A DNA stretch of 64,000 nt from an uncultured Eubacteriales bacterium (GCA_910579575.1 CAJTUM010000007.1:1-64000); one strand, 5' to 3'; shown: positions 52,725 through 63,046, numbered from the stretch's first letter. A program made the numbers and translations. Notes: generated by a model from the letters alone, not told the origin.

Positions 52725-52928
52725 ACAAGTTACAGTTGCTTATGGGAACCATTGGGCGCCGCAGCCGGCGGAAGCTCGGGACCCAGCGAAGCGCATTACA
52801 TAGGCCGGGGCGGGCGGCGCGCTCCCCCTGCGTATGTGGCGATAACCTTTTTGCCGGATGCGCCGCCAACAGAATTGGCAGCGTCCTGTTGGAGGCGCAG
52901 GGGCAAAAAAACAACTTAGGAGGATCTT

Positions 52929-53873
52929 ATGTGGAAATTCATTCTTAAGAGACTGGTTATGATGATCCCCGTGCTGATCGGCGTCACGCTGCTCGTGTAC
53001 ATGATCCTGCATTTCGCCCCCGGCGACCCGGCCAAGGTTATTTTGGGCGAGCAGGCCACACCTGAGCAGATTGAAGAGCTGAGAGAGCAGCTGGGGCTCA
53101 ACGACCCGGTGTTGGTGCAGTATGCCAACTACATTATCAACCTGGTGCAGGGCGATATGGGTATGTCGTACAAAACCAAGGGCCCGGTTTCGGACGAAGT
53201 GTTCAACCGGTTCCCCAACACCATGAAGCTGACGGCCTGCGCCATGGTGCTGGCTGTGGCGGCGGCCGTGCCTCTGGGCGTCGTGGCCGCTGTGAGACAA
53301 AACACCCTGTTTGACAGCGTGAGCATGATCGTCGCCCTGGTGGGCGTTTCGATGCCCATCTTCTGGCTGGGCCTGCTGCTGATCCTGTGCTTCTCGCTGA
53401 AGTTGGGGTGGTTCCCCTCTTCCGGCAGCGAAGGGTGGAAGAGCATCGTGCTGCCCGCCGTTGCTCTGGGCTTTAACCACATGGCGTCCATCGCCAGAAC
53501 GACCCGTTCTTCCATGCTGGAAACCATCCGCGCGGATTATATCCGTACTGTTCGCGCCAAGGGCGTGGCTTATCGGAAGGCTATCACCAAGCACGCGCTG
53601 AAAAACGCGCTGATCCCCACAATCACGGTTATCGGCCTGCAGATCGGCTTTATGCTGGGCGGCTCCGTGCTGACAGAGACCGTGTTCGCATGGCCTGGCG
53701 TCGGCCGCCTGATGGTGGACTCCATCAACGGCCGCGATATTCCCATGGTTATGGGCTGTATCATCCTGGTCTGCGCCACATTCTCCTTCGTAAACCTGAT
53801 CGTGGACCTGCTGTACGCAGCGGTGGATCCGCGGATTAAGTCCCAGTATAAGTCAGGGGGTAAGAGCAAATGA
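52929..53873 (+). CDS. ABC transporter permease, DppB-like
   Basis: A 314-residue permease, DppB half, with six membrane segments: FILKRLVMMIPVLIGVTLLVYMILHFAPGDPAKVILG at the N-terminus and an EAA loop (DYIRTVRAKGVAYRKAITKHALKNALIPTI, about 204-233). It forms the pore with the next gene product. AGGAGG precedes the ATG. Its 3' end overlaps dppC by four bases (ATGA). Confidence 0.95.
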   Translation: MWKFILKRLVMMIPVLIGVTLLVYMILHFAPGDPAKVILGEQATPEQIEELREQLGLNDPVLVQYANYIINLVQGDMGMSYKTKGPVSDEVFNRFPNTMKLTACAMVLAVAAAVPLGVVAAVRQNTLFDSVSMIVALVGVSMPIFWLGLLLILCFSLKLGWFPSSGSEGWKSIVLPAVALGFNHMASIARTTRSSMLETIRADYIRTVRAKGVAYRKAITKHALKNALIPTITVIGLQIGFMLGGSVLTETVFAWPGVGRLMVDSINGRDIPMVMGCIILVCATFSFVNLIVDLLYAAVDPRIKSQYKSGGKSK

Positions 53874-54754
53874 GTAAAGGCAATAACAACGCCGCGACAA
53901 GCGCGAAAAAACGCGGCCAGATGTATGATGTTTGGCGCCATCTGAAACGAAACAAGGGCGCTATGCTGGGGTTGGCCATTGTGGTTCTGCTGATCCTGAT
54001 GGTGGCTTTTGCCGGCATAATTTATGATTATGAAGACGTCGTTATCAAGCAGGATATCCCCAACCGCCTGCAGTCTCCTTCCGCCGCCCATCCCTTCGGC
54101 ACTGATGAAATGGGCCGCGATATCATGGCGAGAATCTTCCACGGCGCCCGCATGAGCTTGGGCATCAGCGTGGTGGCCGTTTGCTTCTCTCTGGTTGTGG
54201 GCGGCATTCTGGGCGCTTCCGCCGGCTTCTTCGGCGGTACAGTGGATATGGTTATCATGCGTACCATGGATATTCTGTTGGCTGTTCCCAACATCCTGCT
54301 GGCCATCACCATTGTGGCCGCTTTGGGCGCCAGCAACTTTAACCTGATTTTGGCTCTGACAATTTCCAGCGTGCCAGGCTTCTCTCGTATCGTCCGCGGC
54401 GCTGTGCTGACTGTCCGCGACTCCGAGTATATTGAGGCCGCCAGAGCCATCGGCGCCAAAAACGGCAGAATCATCCTGAGCCACGTTATCCCCAACTGTA
54501 TCGGTCCTATCTTGGTTCAGACAACGCTGAATGTCGGCGGCACAATCCTGTCCACTGCGGGCCTGAGCTTCCTGGGTCTGGGCGTGCAGGCTCCCCGTCC
54601 TGAATGGGGCGGTATGCTGTCCAGCGGCAGAACGTATATCCGCGACTACAGCTATATCACCATGTTCCCCGGCTGCATGATTATGATCACGATCCTGAGC
54701 CTGAACCTGTTGGGCGACGGTCTGCGTGACGCGCTGGATCCGAGACTGAAGTAA
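53870..54754 (+). CDS. ABC transporter permease, DppC-like
   Basis: A 294-residue permease, DppC half: first helix at about 30-50, loop HPFGTDEMGRDIMARIFHGARMSLGISV, EAA loop DSEYIEAARAIGAKNGRIILSHVIPNCIGPI (about 184-214), five further helices. Codons in this operon use more T-ending triplets than the GC-rich flanking genes, which can reflect high expression. It is coupled to the preceding gene by an ATGA overlap. Confidence 0.95.
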   Translation: MSKGNNNAATSAKKRGQMYDVWRHLKRNKGAMLGLAIVVLLILMVAFAGIIYDYEDVVIKQDIPNRLQSPSAAHPFGTDEMGRDIMARIFHGARMSLGISVVAVCFSLVVGGILGASAGFFGGTVDMVIMRTMDILLAVPNILLAITIVAALGASNFNLILALTISSVPGFSRIVRGAVLTVRDSEYIEAARAIGAKNGRIILSHVIPNCIGPILVQTTLNVGGTILSTAGLSFLGLGVQAPRPEWGGMLSSGRTYIRDYSYITMFPGCMIMITILSLNLLGDGLRDALDPRLK

Positions 54755-54772
54755 GACAGGAGGAAAAAAGCG

Positions 54773-55780
54773 ATGAGTGACAAAAAGAACCTTGCTGTTG
54801 AAATCAAGGATCTGGTGGTGGAATTCCGCACAGACGATTCCGTCGTCCAGGCGGTAAACGGGCTGGACCTTGAGATTGAAAAAGGCAAGACATTGGGCCT
54901 GGTTGGCGAAACCGGCGCCGGTAAAACGACGACCGGTCTGTCCATCCTGCGCTTGATCCCGGATCCTCCGGGAAAGATTGTAAGCGGCACGGTCAAGCTG
55001 AACGGCGAGGATATTTTCGCCAAGACGGAAAAAGAGATGGAGAAGGTCCGCGGCAATCAGGTGTCGATGATCTTCCAGGACCCCATGACCTCTCTGGACC
55101 CTGTTATGACAGTGGAAGAGCAGATCGCCGAGGTTGTGGAGCTGCATGAAAATGTGAATCACGCCAAGGCCATTGAACGCGCCAAAGAGATGCTGGAGCT
55201 GGTCGGTATTCCTGGCGAGCGCGGCACAGAGTATCCGCACCAGTTCTCCGGCGGCATGAAGCAGCGCGTGGTTATCGCTATCGCGCTGGCCTGCTCCCCG
55301 GGCCTGCTGATCGCCGACGAACCCACCACGGCTCTGGACGTTACCATCCAGGCCCAGGTTCTGGAGATGATGAAAAACCTGAGAGAGCAGTATAACACCT
55401 CCATGCTCATGATTACCCATGACCTGGGTATTGTGGCGGAGATCTGCGACACGGTTTCCATCATCTATGCCGGCCGTATCGTGGAGCACGGCACGTTGGA
55501 AGACGTGTTTGATTATACGCGCCATCCGTATACAGAGGGCTTGTTCAACTCCCTGCCCGACCTGGATCACCGGGAGCAGCGGCTGAAGCCCATCAAGGGC
55601 CTGATGCCCGACCCCAGCAATCTGCCGGCGGGCTGCGCTTTCTGCCCTCGCTGCGATTACGCCATGGAAATCTGCAAAACCCAGAAGCCCAAGCGCGTTT
55701 ACCGCAACGAGGAGCACTATGTGGAGTGCCATCTGTATAACGAAGAGAATATCAAGGAAGGGATGTTGAACCGGAAATGA
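54773..55780 (+). CDS. ABC transporter ATP-binding protein, DppD-like
   Basis: A 335-residue ATPase: Walker [10 protein letters not shown] (about 43; Thr instead of the more usual Ser), signature FSGGMKQRV (about 160), Walker [12 protein letters not shown], switch THDLG, and the C-terminal Cys motif [27 protein letters not shown] precedes the ATG. It overlaps dppF by four bases. Confidence 0.95.
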   Translation: MSDKKNLAVEIKDLVVEFRTDDSVVQAVNGLDLEIEKGKTLGLVGETGAGKTTTGLSILRLIPDPPGKIVSGTVKLNGEDIFAKTEKEMEKVRGNQVSMIFQDPMTSLDPVMTVEEQIAEVVELHENVNHAKAIERAKEMLELVGIPGERGTEYPHQFSGGMKQRVVIAIALACSPGLLIADEPTTALDVTIQAQVLEMMKNLREQYNTSMLMITHDLGIVAEICDTVSIIYAGRIVEHGTLEDVFDYTRHPYTEGLFNSLPDLDHREQRLKPIKGLMPDPSNLPAGCAFCPRCDYAMEICKTQKPKRVYRNEEHYVECHLYNEENIKEGMLNRK

Positions 55781-56733
55781 GCGAACAGAGAGCACTGTTA
55801 GACATAAGGGGCCTCAAGAAGTATTTCAGCACCCCCAGAGGCTTGTTGCACGCGGTCGACGACGTCACCTTCACCATTGATAAGGGCAAGACTCTGGGCG
55901 TTGTGGGCGAATCTGGCTGCGGCAAGTCCACCACAGGCCGGGCTATCCTGCGCCTGCTGGAGCCCACAGGCGGCGAAGTGCTGTTTGAGGGCGAAGACCT
56001 GGCTAAACTGAGCAAGGAAGAGATGCGCAAAAAGAGAAAGGACCTGCAAATTATCTTCCAGGACCCCTTCTCCTCTTTGAACCCCAGAAAGACGATCAGC
56101 CAGACCATTGCCGAGCCGCTGCTGCTGAACAAAATGGTCAGCGACAAAAAACAGCTGCAGGACCGCGTGCTGGAGCTGATGGCCACCGTCGGCCTGGCGG
56201 AAAGACTGTATAACACCTATCCTCACGAGCTGGACGGCGGACGCCGGCAGAGAATCGGCATTGCCCGGGCTCTGTCTGTAAATCCGAAGTTCATTGTGTG
56301 CGACGAGCCTGTTTCCGCTCTGGACGTTTCCATTCAGGCCCAGATTTTGAACCTGATGGAAGATTTGCAGGAGCAGATGGGCCTGACTTATATGTTCATC
56401 ACCCACGACCTGTCTGTCGTCAACCATTTCTCGGACGATATTGCGGTTATGTATCTGGGCAAGCTGATTGAAAAAGCGCCCTCCGACGAGCTGTTTAAGA
56501 ACCCGACCCATCCCTACACCAAGGCTCTGCTGAGCGCGATTCCTTTGCCCAATATCCACAAGAAGACAGAGCGGATCCTGCTGAAGGGCGAAATTACCAG
56601 CCCCATCGAGCCAAAGCCTGTGTGCCGTTTTGCCAACCGGTGCAACTATGCCACAGACCGCTGCCGCGGGGAAGAACCCAAGCTGAAAGAAATCAGCCCG
56701 GGCCATTTTGTTTCCTGCTTCTTGGCAGACTAA
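55777..56733 (+). CDS. ABC transporter ATP-binding protein, DppF-like, with LDGGRRQR signature
   Basis: A 318-residue ATPase: Walker [10 protein letters not shown] (about 46), [14 protein letters not shown], Walker [13 protein letters not shown], switch THDLS and the C-terminal motif [14 protein letters not shown]. The ABC signature reads [16 protein letters not shown] where most relatives have LSGGQ; Asp replaces the ATP-contacting Ser. Other anaerobe DppF proteins show similar variants, so it may tune hydrolysis and need not abolish it. Confidence 0.94.
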   Translation: MSEQRALLDIRGLKKYFSTPRGLLHAVDDVTFTIDKGKTLGVVGESGCGKSTTGRAILRLLEPTGGEVLFEGEDLAKLSKEEMRKKRKDLQIIFQDPFSSLNPRKTISQTIAEPLLLNKMVSDKKQLQDRVLELMATVGLAERLYNTYPHELDGGRRQRIGIARALSVNPKFIVCDEPVSALDVSIQAQILNLMEDLQEQMGLTYMFITHDLSVVNHFSDDIAVMYLGKLIEKAPSDELFKNPTHPYTKALLSAIPLPNIHKKTERILLKGEITSPIEPKPVCRFANRCNYATDRCRGEEPKLKEISPGHFVSCFLAD

Positions 56734-56752
56734 AATTGAATTTCCACATAGG

Positions 56753-56782
56753 GCCGGCGCGAGAAATCGCGCCGGCTTTTTT
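56753..56782 (+). terminator. Terminator of the permease/ATPase operon
   Basis: GCCGGCGCGA / TCGCGCCGGC with loop GAAA, then six T. Confidence 0.93.
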
Positions 56783-56835
56783 CATGTTTCCGCTGATCGC
56801 CTGGAAGGGCGGCGCTGAAAGAGCTGAAAATAAAT

Positions 56836-56856
56836 TGGTCAAAATACACAAAAAAT
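56836..56856 (+). promoter_or_regulatory. Conserved upstream box, copy 3a
   Basis: Core TACACAAAAAAT ends 246 bp before the -35 hexamer at 57102, about twice the usual spacing. Confidence 0.5.
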
Positions 56857-56972
56857 AAGGGGAATTGACTGTGCAAATTAGATAAAAGAAATACGCAAGA
56901 TTATGCAAAAAATATTGATTTATAATCCAATGGACAATTTCGTTGAAACCATCGAAAATAACGATAAGTTTT

Positions 56973-56992
56973 TATGAAAATTTCACAAAAAT
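56973..56992 (+). promoter_or_regulatory. Conserved upstream box, copy 3b
   Basis: GAAAATTTCACAAAAAT (one A shorter) ends 110 bp before the -35 at 57102, one helical turn closer than the other copies. A CodY-like 15-mer (GTTTTTATGAAAATT, 56968-56982) overlaps its left part. The other 56783-57100 sequence is AT-rich with no gene. Confidence 0.55.
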
Positions 56993-57101
56993 CCGGTGTG
57001 TATGAAAAAAATATAAACAGAATATTATCAAAAAGAAGAATAAATGAACGATTAAATCCGAAAAGCTACTTGAAAAAACATCGTAATCTTGCGCAGAAGG
57101 A

Positions 57102-57130
57102 TTGCCAGAGGGAGAAATTGCCGTTATAAT
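57102..57130 (+). promoter_or_regulatory. Promoter of binding-protein gene 2
   Basis: TTGCCA (57102-57107), 17 bp, TATAAT (57125-57130). A hairpin CGCCGC-TGA-GCGGCG (57194-57208) lies in the leader. Confidence 0.85.
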
Positions 57131-57276
57131 AACGCTATCGCCAGCGCAGTTGAACAGGTTGAACAGAATGTTATGGGTTCTTTTCAACAAAGCGCCGCTG
57201 AGCGGCGTTTCAAAGCGATTCCCTATCCCGGCGTCGCGGCAAAAGCTGCGGCAAATCTGAAGATGAGGTGAAAGGT

Positions 57277-58842
57277 ATGAGTAAGAGAAGGTTTATCAGC
57301 GTTTTGGCATTGTTGGCCATCACAGTCAGTCTGTTCGCCGGCTTGGCCGGGTGCAGCAAAGACGACGGCAAAACCGACGATCCCAGTTCCAGCACGGGCA
57401 AGGTGGAAGGCGGAGGCGCTTCGGCCAAAGACACAATCGTGATTGCCACCATGAGCGAACCTCCTTCCCTGACAAACAACGAGCATAGCGCCGTAGCCAG
57501 CAACTATATGAACCTGCTGACCTACGAAGGCCTGCTGCGGCAAGGCATGGATTTACAGCCTGAGCCCGGCTTGGCGGAATCTTGGGAAGCCGTCAGCGAA
57601 ACCGAGTGGGATTTTAAAATCCGCAAGGGCGTGAAATTCCACAACGGCGAAGAATTGACGGTAGAAGACGTAAAAGCCTCTCTGGATTGGGCCCAGCAGT
57701 TCCCGCTGATTAAAACCAGCACAGAGAATATCAAGCAAGTGGATATCATTGACGACGAGACCGTCCGCGTGACAACCTTTGAGCCCTGCGCGGTTATCCT
57801 GAGTAACCTGACCGGCAGAGCCAACGCTATCGTGCCCAAGTCTCTCATCGATTCCGGCAACAACTTCAACGACAACCCCATCGGCACTGGTCCCTATAAG
57901 TTTAAGAGCTGGACCATGGGCGACAGCATCGAGTTTGAAGCTTTCGACGATTACTGGGGCGGCGCTCCGGCGATCAAGCATATGATTTGGAAGATCATCC
58001 CGGAAGGTTCCTCCCGCACCATCGCCCTGGAAGCCGGCGAAATCGACTTCATCATCGAAGTGGAGCAGATGGACCTGGACCGGCTGGACGGCAGCGACGA
58101 TATTACTGTTCTGCGGTATGACGCTACGGACACCAACTTTATGACCCTGAACTTTGAAAAAGGTTTCAGCGACCCGAACCTGCGTCACGCCATCAACTCC
58201 GCGATTGATAAAGACAGCGTAATCGCTGTGGCGGCCAACGGCTTGGGCGTCCCGATGCTAGGCCAGACCCCGCCCAACCTGATCGGCGCTTTTGAAGAAA
58301 ATGCCGATAAATATGACCCGGCGAAGGCCAAAGAATATCTGGATAAATCCGGCGTAGATCCCTCTTCTGTGGAGCTGTCCATCATTTGCTCCAACGATAT
58401 GAAGAAGAGAGCGGCCGAAGTGATTCAGGCCAATCTGAAGGAGCATTTGGGCATTAATGCGCAGATCGAGAGCATGGACCTGGCCACTTACCTGTCCACT
58501 ACCTCTGAAGGCAACTTCACAGCTTGTATCGGCGGCACCAACTCCACCGAAACTGTGGGTTATATCAAGTATCAGTTCCACAGCAGCGCCATCGGCGGCG
58601 CCAACCGCTCTCGCTTCCAGGATTCTCATGTGGACGAGACGATTGAGCGTCTGTTGACAGTTCTGGACGACGACGACCGCTATGCTCAGTGCGAAGAGCT
58701 GTGCGCATATCTGAACGATCAGTGCGTGGTGATCCCTCTGTGGCAGCCTATTTCTCTGCGGGCTTTTAACTCCAAGCTGAAGGGCGTAGAAGTCAACGCC
58801 GGCGGTACGGTTTATTTCGAGAAGTGCTATTGGGAAGATTAA
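57277..58842 (+). CDS. Peptide ABC transporter substrate-binding lipoprotein 2 (SBP family 5)
   Basis: A 521-residue lipoprotein with lipobox LAGC (about 23-26). MSEPPSLTNNEHSAVASNYMNLLTYEGLLRQG and PLIKTSTENIKQVDIIDDETVR place it in subgroup B with protein 3. The fold and length are those of DppA/OppA. GAGGTGAAAGG precedes the ATG at 57277. It has its own promoter and terminator, and no transport genes directly attached, so it must use a permease made elsewhere, most simply the dppBCDF set just upstream. Confidence 0.94.
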   Translation: MSKRRFISVLALLAITVSLFAGLAGCSKDDGKTDDPSSSTGKVEGGGASAKDTIVIATMSEPPSLTNNEHSAVASNYMNLLTYEGLLRQGMDLQPEPGLAESWEAVSETEWDFKIRKGVKFHNGEELTVEDVKASLDWAQQFPLIKTSTENIKQVDIIDDETVRVTTFEPCAVILSNLTGRANAIVPKSLIDSGNNFNDNPIGTGPYKFKSWTMGDSIEFEAFDDYWGGAPAIKHMIWKIIPEGSSRTIALEAGEIDFIIEVEQMDLDRLDGSDDITVLRYDATDTNFMTLNFEKGFSDPNLRHAINSAIDKDSVIAVAANGLGVPMLGQTPPNLIGAFEENADKYDPAKAKEYLDKSGVDPSSVELSIICSNDMKKRAAEVIQANLKEHLGINAQIESMDLATYLSTTSEGNFTACIGGTNSTETVGYIKYQFHSSAIGGANRSRFQDSHVDETIERLLTVLDDDDRYAQCEELCAYLNDQCVVIPLWQPISLRAFNSKLKGVEVNAGGTVYFEKCYWED

Positions 58843-58877
58843 TTCTGTCCTATAGGCGAACCCCATCAACAAACTGC

Positions 58878-58905
58878 AAAGACGGGCCGAAAGGCCCGTC
58901 TTTTT
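58878..58905 (+). terminator. Terminator of binding-protein gene 2
   Basis: AAAGACGGGCC / GGCCCGTCTTT with loop GAAA and a T-run. Confidence 0.93.
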
Positions 58906-59069
58906 TTCGCCGCCTGAAAAGGGAGAAGCCTTGTCGAAGGAGCCCAAGGGCTGGGAATTCATTTGGATCAATTGCGAAAATAAGAGAAAAACAAGAAAGC
59001 GCAATTTGCGGGATGGGAAATATGTGCGAAATAATTTTGGAAGAAATGAAAAAAATGACCCGGCGGATT

Positions 59070-59090
59070 TTGTCATGTTTCACAAAAAAT
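59070..59090 (+). promoter_or_regulatory. Conserved upstream box, copy 4
   Basis: Core TTTCACAAAAAAT ends 121 bp before the -35 hexamer at 59211. The rest of 58906-59210 shows no gene. Confidence 0.6.
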
Positions 59091-59210
59091 CAATGAAATT
59101 GTAGCAAATATTCAAAAACTATTGTGCAAAATAGCTCCTTTGAGTCTGGACAAAGGCGGATAAAATAGGGCAAAATGACGGTGGAAATATGCGTTCCTTG
59201 CGCAGGGGGC

Positions 59211-59239
59211 TTGCTCTGGAAAGATATGTGCTTTATAAT
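59211..59239 (+). promoter_or_regulatory. Promoter of binding-protein gene 3
   Basis: TTGCTC (59211-59216), 17 bp, TATAAT (59234-59239). A short hairpin GGCGG/CCGCC (59303-59318) lies before the ribosome site. Confidence 0.85.
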
Positions 59240-59339
59240 CAAAATAACAGGCAGGCAGATTGGCCAAAAGCGCTTTGCAAGCCGGCCTGGGTCAGATCCA
59301 CAGGCGGAGAAAGCCGCCCAATTTTTGAGAGGTGAGGTT

Positions 59340-60893
59340 ATGAGTAAAAGAAAACGTTTGGTCAGTATTTTAGCCTTAGCGGCCATGACGACAAGCCTGT
59401 TTGCAGGCCTGGCCGGGTGCAGCAAAAATGAAGACCCCGGCCAGGGCGGAGGAAGCGATCAAAAGAAATCCTCTAAGGACAGCATCGTCATCGCCACTAT
59501 GAGCGAAACGCCCTCCTTGACCAACAACGAACACAGCGCGGTGGCCGGCGTTTATATGAATTTGCTGACGTATGAGGGCCTGCTGCGTCAGGATATGAAC
59601 GTACAGCCTGAGCTTTGCCTGGCGGAGTCCTATGAGGCTGTCAGCGACACAGAGTGGGATTTCAAAATTCGCAAAGGCGTCAAATTCCACAACGGGGACG
59701 AGATGACAGTGGAAGACGTTAAGGCCTCTTTGGATTGGCATAAAAATTTCCCGCTGATTAAGACCAGCACAGAAAATATCAAACAAGTGGATATCATCGA
59801 CGACGAAACCGTTCGGATCACGACATATGAGCCCTGCGCCTTGATTCTGAGCAATTTGACCGGCACTTATAACGCCGTTTTGCCCAAAAAATTGATCGAC
59901 GAGGGCAACAATTTCAATGAAAACCCCATCGGCACCGGCCCCTATGTGTTTAAGAACTGGAATATGGGCGACAGTCTGGAATTTGAGGCATTTCCGGATT
60001 ATTGGGGCGGCGAACCCGCGATTAAGCACATGACGTGGAAAATCATCCCCGAAGGCTCTTCGCGGACCATCGCTCTGGAGGCCGGCGAGATCGATTTTGT
60101 TGTGGAAGTGGAGCAGATGGATATCGAACGGCTGGAGAGCAACGACGATATCACCGTTTATAAATATGAAGCCACTGACGCCAATTTCCTGACGCTGAAC
60201 CATGAAAAGGGCGCTCTGGGCAACAAATTAGTGCGCCATGCCATCAATTCTGCGATTGATAAGGACAGCGTCGTCACCGTGGCCGCCAATGAATTGGGCA
60301 CGGTGATGAAGGGACAATCTCCGGCCAATCTGGTGGGCGGTTATGACGAAAACGCCGACGTTTTTGACCCGGCAAAAGCGAAAGAATATTTGGCTCAATC
60401 CGGCGTGAACCCGCAGGACGTCACGTTTGCGATCATCTGCTCCAACGATATGAAAAAGAGGGCGGGCGAAGTGATTCAGGCCAACCTGAGAGAGCATCTT
60501 GGCATTGAATGCACGCTGGAAAGCATGGATCTGGCCACCTATCTGTCCGCTACCTCGGAAGGCAATTTCACCGCTTGCATCGGCGGCTTGAATTCTACGG
60601 ATACGGTGGGCTACTTGAAGAGCTTGTTCCACAGCGAGTCCATCGGCGGCGCCAATCGAAGCCGTTATGTGGATTCTTATGTGGACGAAACCATTGAAAA
60701 GCTGTACGTTACGTTGGACGACGACGAGCGCTATGCTTTGTGCGAAGAGCTAAACGAATATTTGAATGAGGAATGCGTCATCATTCCGTTGTGGCAGCCC
60801 ATCGCTGTGCGCGCCTATCAGAAGGATTTGCAGGGCGTGGAGATCAACGCCGGCGGCACGCTGTACTTCAAGGACTGCTATTGGGGCGAATAG
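59340..60893 (+). CDS. Peptide ABC transporter substrate-binding lipoprotein 3 (SBP family 5)
   Basis: A 517-residue lipoprotein, lipobox LAGC (about 24-27), short Gly/Ser/Lys linker. It is very close to protein 2 over the whole length (for example both have EDVKASLDW, NFPLIKTSTEN-type and CIGGxNSTxTVGY segments), so the two are recent duplicates. The GAGAGGTGAGG site sets the ATG at 59340; an upstream frame from 59175 overlaps the promoter. Confidence 0.94.
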   Translation: MSKRKRLVSILALAAMTTSLFAGLAGCSKNEDPGQGGGSDQKKSSKDSIVIATMSETPSLTNNEHSAVAGVYMNLLTYEGLLRQDMNVQPELCLAESYEAVSDTEWDFKIRKGVKFHNGDEMTVEDVKASLDWHKNFPLIKTSTENIKQVDIIDDETVRITTYEPCALILSNLTGTYNAVLPKKLIDEGNNFNENPIGTGPYVFKNWNMGDSLEFEAFPDYWGGEPAIKHMTWKIIPEGSSRTIALEAGEIDFVVEVEQMDIERLESNDDITVYKYEATDANFLTLNHEKGALGNKLVRHAINSAIDKDSVVTVAANELGTVMKGQSPANLVGGYDENADVFDPAKAKEYLAQSGVNPQDVTFAIICSNDMKKRAGEVIQANLREHLGIECTLESMDLATYLSATSEGNFTACIGGLNSTDTVGYLKSLFHSESIGGANRSRYVDSYVDETIEKLYVTLDDDERYALCEELNEYLNEECVIIPLWQPIAVRAYQKDLQGVEINAGGTLYFKDCYWGE

Positions 60894-60932
60894 TCTTCCA
60901 TCAACAAAAAAAGCAAAGTTGTTCTTCAATTC

Positions 60933-60961
60933 GGCGGAGCCTCTTGGCTCCGCCTTCTATT
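60933..60961 (+). terminator. Terminator of binding-protein gene 3
   Basis: GGCGGAGCC / GGCTCCGCC with loop TCTT, then TTCTATTT. Confidence 0.85.
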
Positions 60962-61062
60962 TAACGGTTTTCGGAGAAGTTTTTTCAAAAATATAAAGTT
61001 TTTTGTATTTGGGCAAACGAGGCTCTAATTTAGGCAATTTGTACAAAAAGAAATCTTTGAAT

Positions 61063-61083
61063 TAGAGAAAATCCACAAAAAAT
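61063..61083 (+). promoter_or_regulatory. Conserved upstream box, copy 5
   Basis: GAAAATCCACAAAAAAT ends 121 bp before the -35 hexamer at 61204. A related TTTGCACAAAATGA lies closer at about 61149. Remaining gap sequence is AT-rich. Confidence 0.6.
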
Positions 61084-61203
61084 ACGGGAAATATCGAAAA
61101 AACCGAAGAGCAAAAGGGCAATTATAGATAAAAAATAGCCTAAATTTTTGCACAAAATGACGAATGATTTCACAGAAACGAAAAAAATATTTAAAAAATT
61201 TCA

Positions 61204-61232
61204 TTGAAACCGGCGGGTTTTTCGATTATAAT
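61204..61232 (+). promoter_or_regulatory. Promoter of binding-protein gene 4
   Basis: TTGAAA (61204-61209), 17 bp, TATAAT (61227-61232). Confidence 0.85.
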
Positions 61233-61295
61233 GCCTTCGTTGGACAGGAGCGCAAAAGCCCCTGCCGGCGAATTTTTAAAATGAGGTGAAAGGAT

Positions 61296-62882
61296 ATGCA
61301 AAGCAAGAAACTGCGGATTCTCAGCCTGCTGCTGATTTTGGCCATGGCCTTCGGCCTGTTCGCCGGGTGCAGCAAGGACGAGGCCGGCGATAAGGACGAC
61401 CAGCCTAATGCCGGCGACGACGCCAACAAGCCTTCCGACGACCAGCCTTCCGGCAATAGCGGCAAGGACAGTATCGTCATCGCTACCATGAGCGAGACGC
61501 CTTCTCTGTCTCCCACCGACCACAACGCCACGGCCGGCTCTTACATGAATCTGTTGACCTACAGCACTTTGTTCAATTCGGATGTGGAGATGAACCCCCA
61601 GCCTCTGCTGGTGGAAAGCTATGAGAACATCAGCGACACTGTGTGGGAGTTCAAGCTGCGCCAGGGCGTGAAATATCACAACGGCGAGACGATGACGGTG
61701 GAAGATGTGAAAGCCTCCCTGGATTACGCCAAGACCTGCCCGGAAATCTCCTTGTATAACGATTGCATTGAGAGCGTTGAGATTGTGGACGAACAGACCT
61801 TCCGCATCACGACTCCCGGCCCCTCCGCCGTGCTGCTCAACCACCTGGGCCACCATGGCAACGCCATTGTGCCCAAGGCTCTGCTGGACGCGGGCCACGA
61901 CTTTGCCACCGACCCTGTGGGCTCCGGCCCCTACAAGCTGGTGGAATGGAAGCGGGGCGACAGCGTGGAATTTGAAGCCTTTGAAGATTACTTCCTGGGC
62001 GAAGCCCCCATCAAGCATATGACCTGGAAGATCATCCCTGAAGGCTCTTCCCGCACCATCGCTCTGGAAGCCGGCGAAATCGACTTCATTGTGGAAGTGG
62101 AAGCCATGGACTACGACCGCCTGAGCGCCAATGACGACGTGGCTATCTATGAATACAGCGCCACCGAGCACAACTGGATGATGCTGAACAACGAAAAGCC
62201 CGGCCTGGATAATGTAAACGTCCGCAAGGCTATCGACTGCGCTGTGGATAAAGAGGCCATTGTCACTGTGGCTTTGAACGGCATGGGCGAGGCGATTTAT
62301 TCCCACGCCCCCAACAACCTGCCTGGCGCCAGCGAGGAGAATGTCAACTCCCATGACCCGGAAAAAGCCAAAGAGTATATGGCCGCCTCCGGCGTGGACC
62401 CCGCCTCTGTGCAGCTGGCCATTATCTGCTCCAACGACACCAAAAAGCGGGCCGCCGAAGTGATTCAGGCCAATCTGAAGGAAACTTTGGGCATGGATTG
62501 CACCATTGAGAGCATGGACCTGGCCACCTATCTGTCCACCACAGCGGACGGCAATTATACCGCCTCCATCGGCAATTACACCTCCAGCGATATGGTGTCT
62601 TTCCTGGTGGGCGTTTACCACAGCAAGTCTATCGGCGCCTCCAACAAGACCCGGATCAACGACTCGGAAGTGGACGCTCTGATCGACCAGGCTTCCGCCA
62701 CCATCGACCCCGCTGAGCGTGAGAAAGTGCTCCAGGAGTGCGTGGCCAAAATCAACGCCCAGACTCCCCAGATTCCCTTGTATCAGCCCATCAATTTCCG
62801 GGCCTACAACAAGGATCTTCAGGGCGTCGAGGTTTCTCCCAGCGGCACGCTGTATTTTGAAAACGTCAGCTGGAAGAACTAA
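61296..62882 (+). CDS. Peptide ABC transporter substrate-binding lipoprotein 4 (SBP family 5)
   Basis: A 528-residue lipoprotein, lipobox FAGC (about 20-23), linker rich in Asp, Gly and Ser. TPSLSPTDHNATAGSYMNLLTYSTLFNS and GMGEAIYSHAPNNLPGASEENV place it in subgroup A with proteins 1 and 5. The fold is DppA/OppA. GAGGTGAAAGG sets the ATG at 61296. The transcript should be monocistronic, since a promoter and a terminator flank it. Confidence 0.94.
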   Translation: MQSKKLRILSLLLILAMAFGLFAGCSKDEAGDKDDQPNAGDDANKPSDDQPSGNSGKDSIVIATMSETPSLSPTDHNATAGSYMNLLTYSTLFNSDVEMNPQPLLVESYENISDTVWEFKLRQGVKYHNGETMTVEDVKASLDYAKTCPEISLYNDCIESVEIVDEQTFRITTPGPSAVLLNHLGHHGNAIVPKALLDAGHDFATDPVGSGPYKLVEWKRGDSVEFEAFEDYFLGEAPIKHMTWKIIPEGSSRTIALEAGEIDFIVEVEAMDYDRLSANDDVAIYEYSATEHNWMMLNNEKPGLDNVNVRKAIDCAVDKEAIVTVALNGMGEAIYSHAPNNLPGASEENVNSHDPEKAKEYMAASGVDPASVQLAIICSNDTKKRAAEVIQANLKETLGMDCTIESMDLATYLSTTADGNYTASIGNYTSSDMVSFLVGVYHSKSIGASNKTRINDSEVDALIDQASATIDPAEREKVLQECVAKINAQTPQIPLYQPINFRAYNKDLQGVEVSPSGTLYFENVSWKN

Positions 62883-62914
62883 ACGCAAAAAACGAGCAAG
62901 ACCAAATTGCAAAG

Positions 62915-62947
62915 AAAAGGCCCGCGCCCTGTGGCGCGGGCCTTTTT
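62915..62947 (+). terminator. Terminator of binding-protein gene 4
   Basis: AAAAGGCCCGCGCC / GGCGCGGGCCTTTT with loop CTGT. Confidence 0.93.
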
Positions 62948-63046
62948 GCGCCTCCGCTGCGTCGGCAAAGGAGATGTAACAAAAAATAAATAATTTTGAG
63001 ATGAACCTGTAATATCGTCGTTTTGAACAGAAATCCCCTCCATATT

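Noticed and set aside
56921..56926. Extra TATAAT upstream of binding-protein gene 2
   Set aside because: There is no -35 hexamer at 16-18 bp and it is too far from the gene; the TTGCCA-17-TATAAT at 57102 is preferred.
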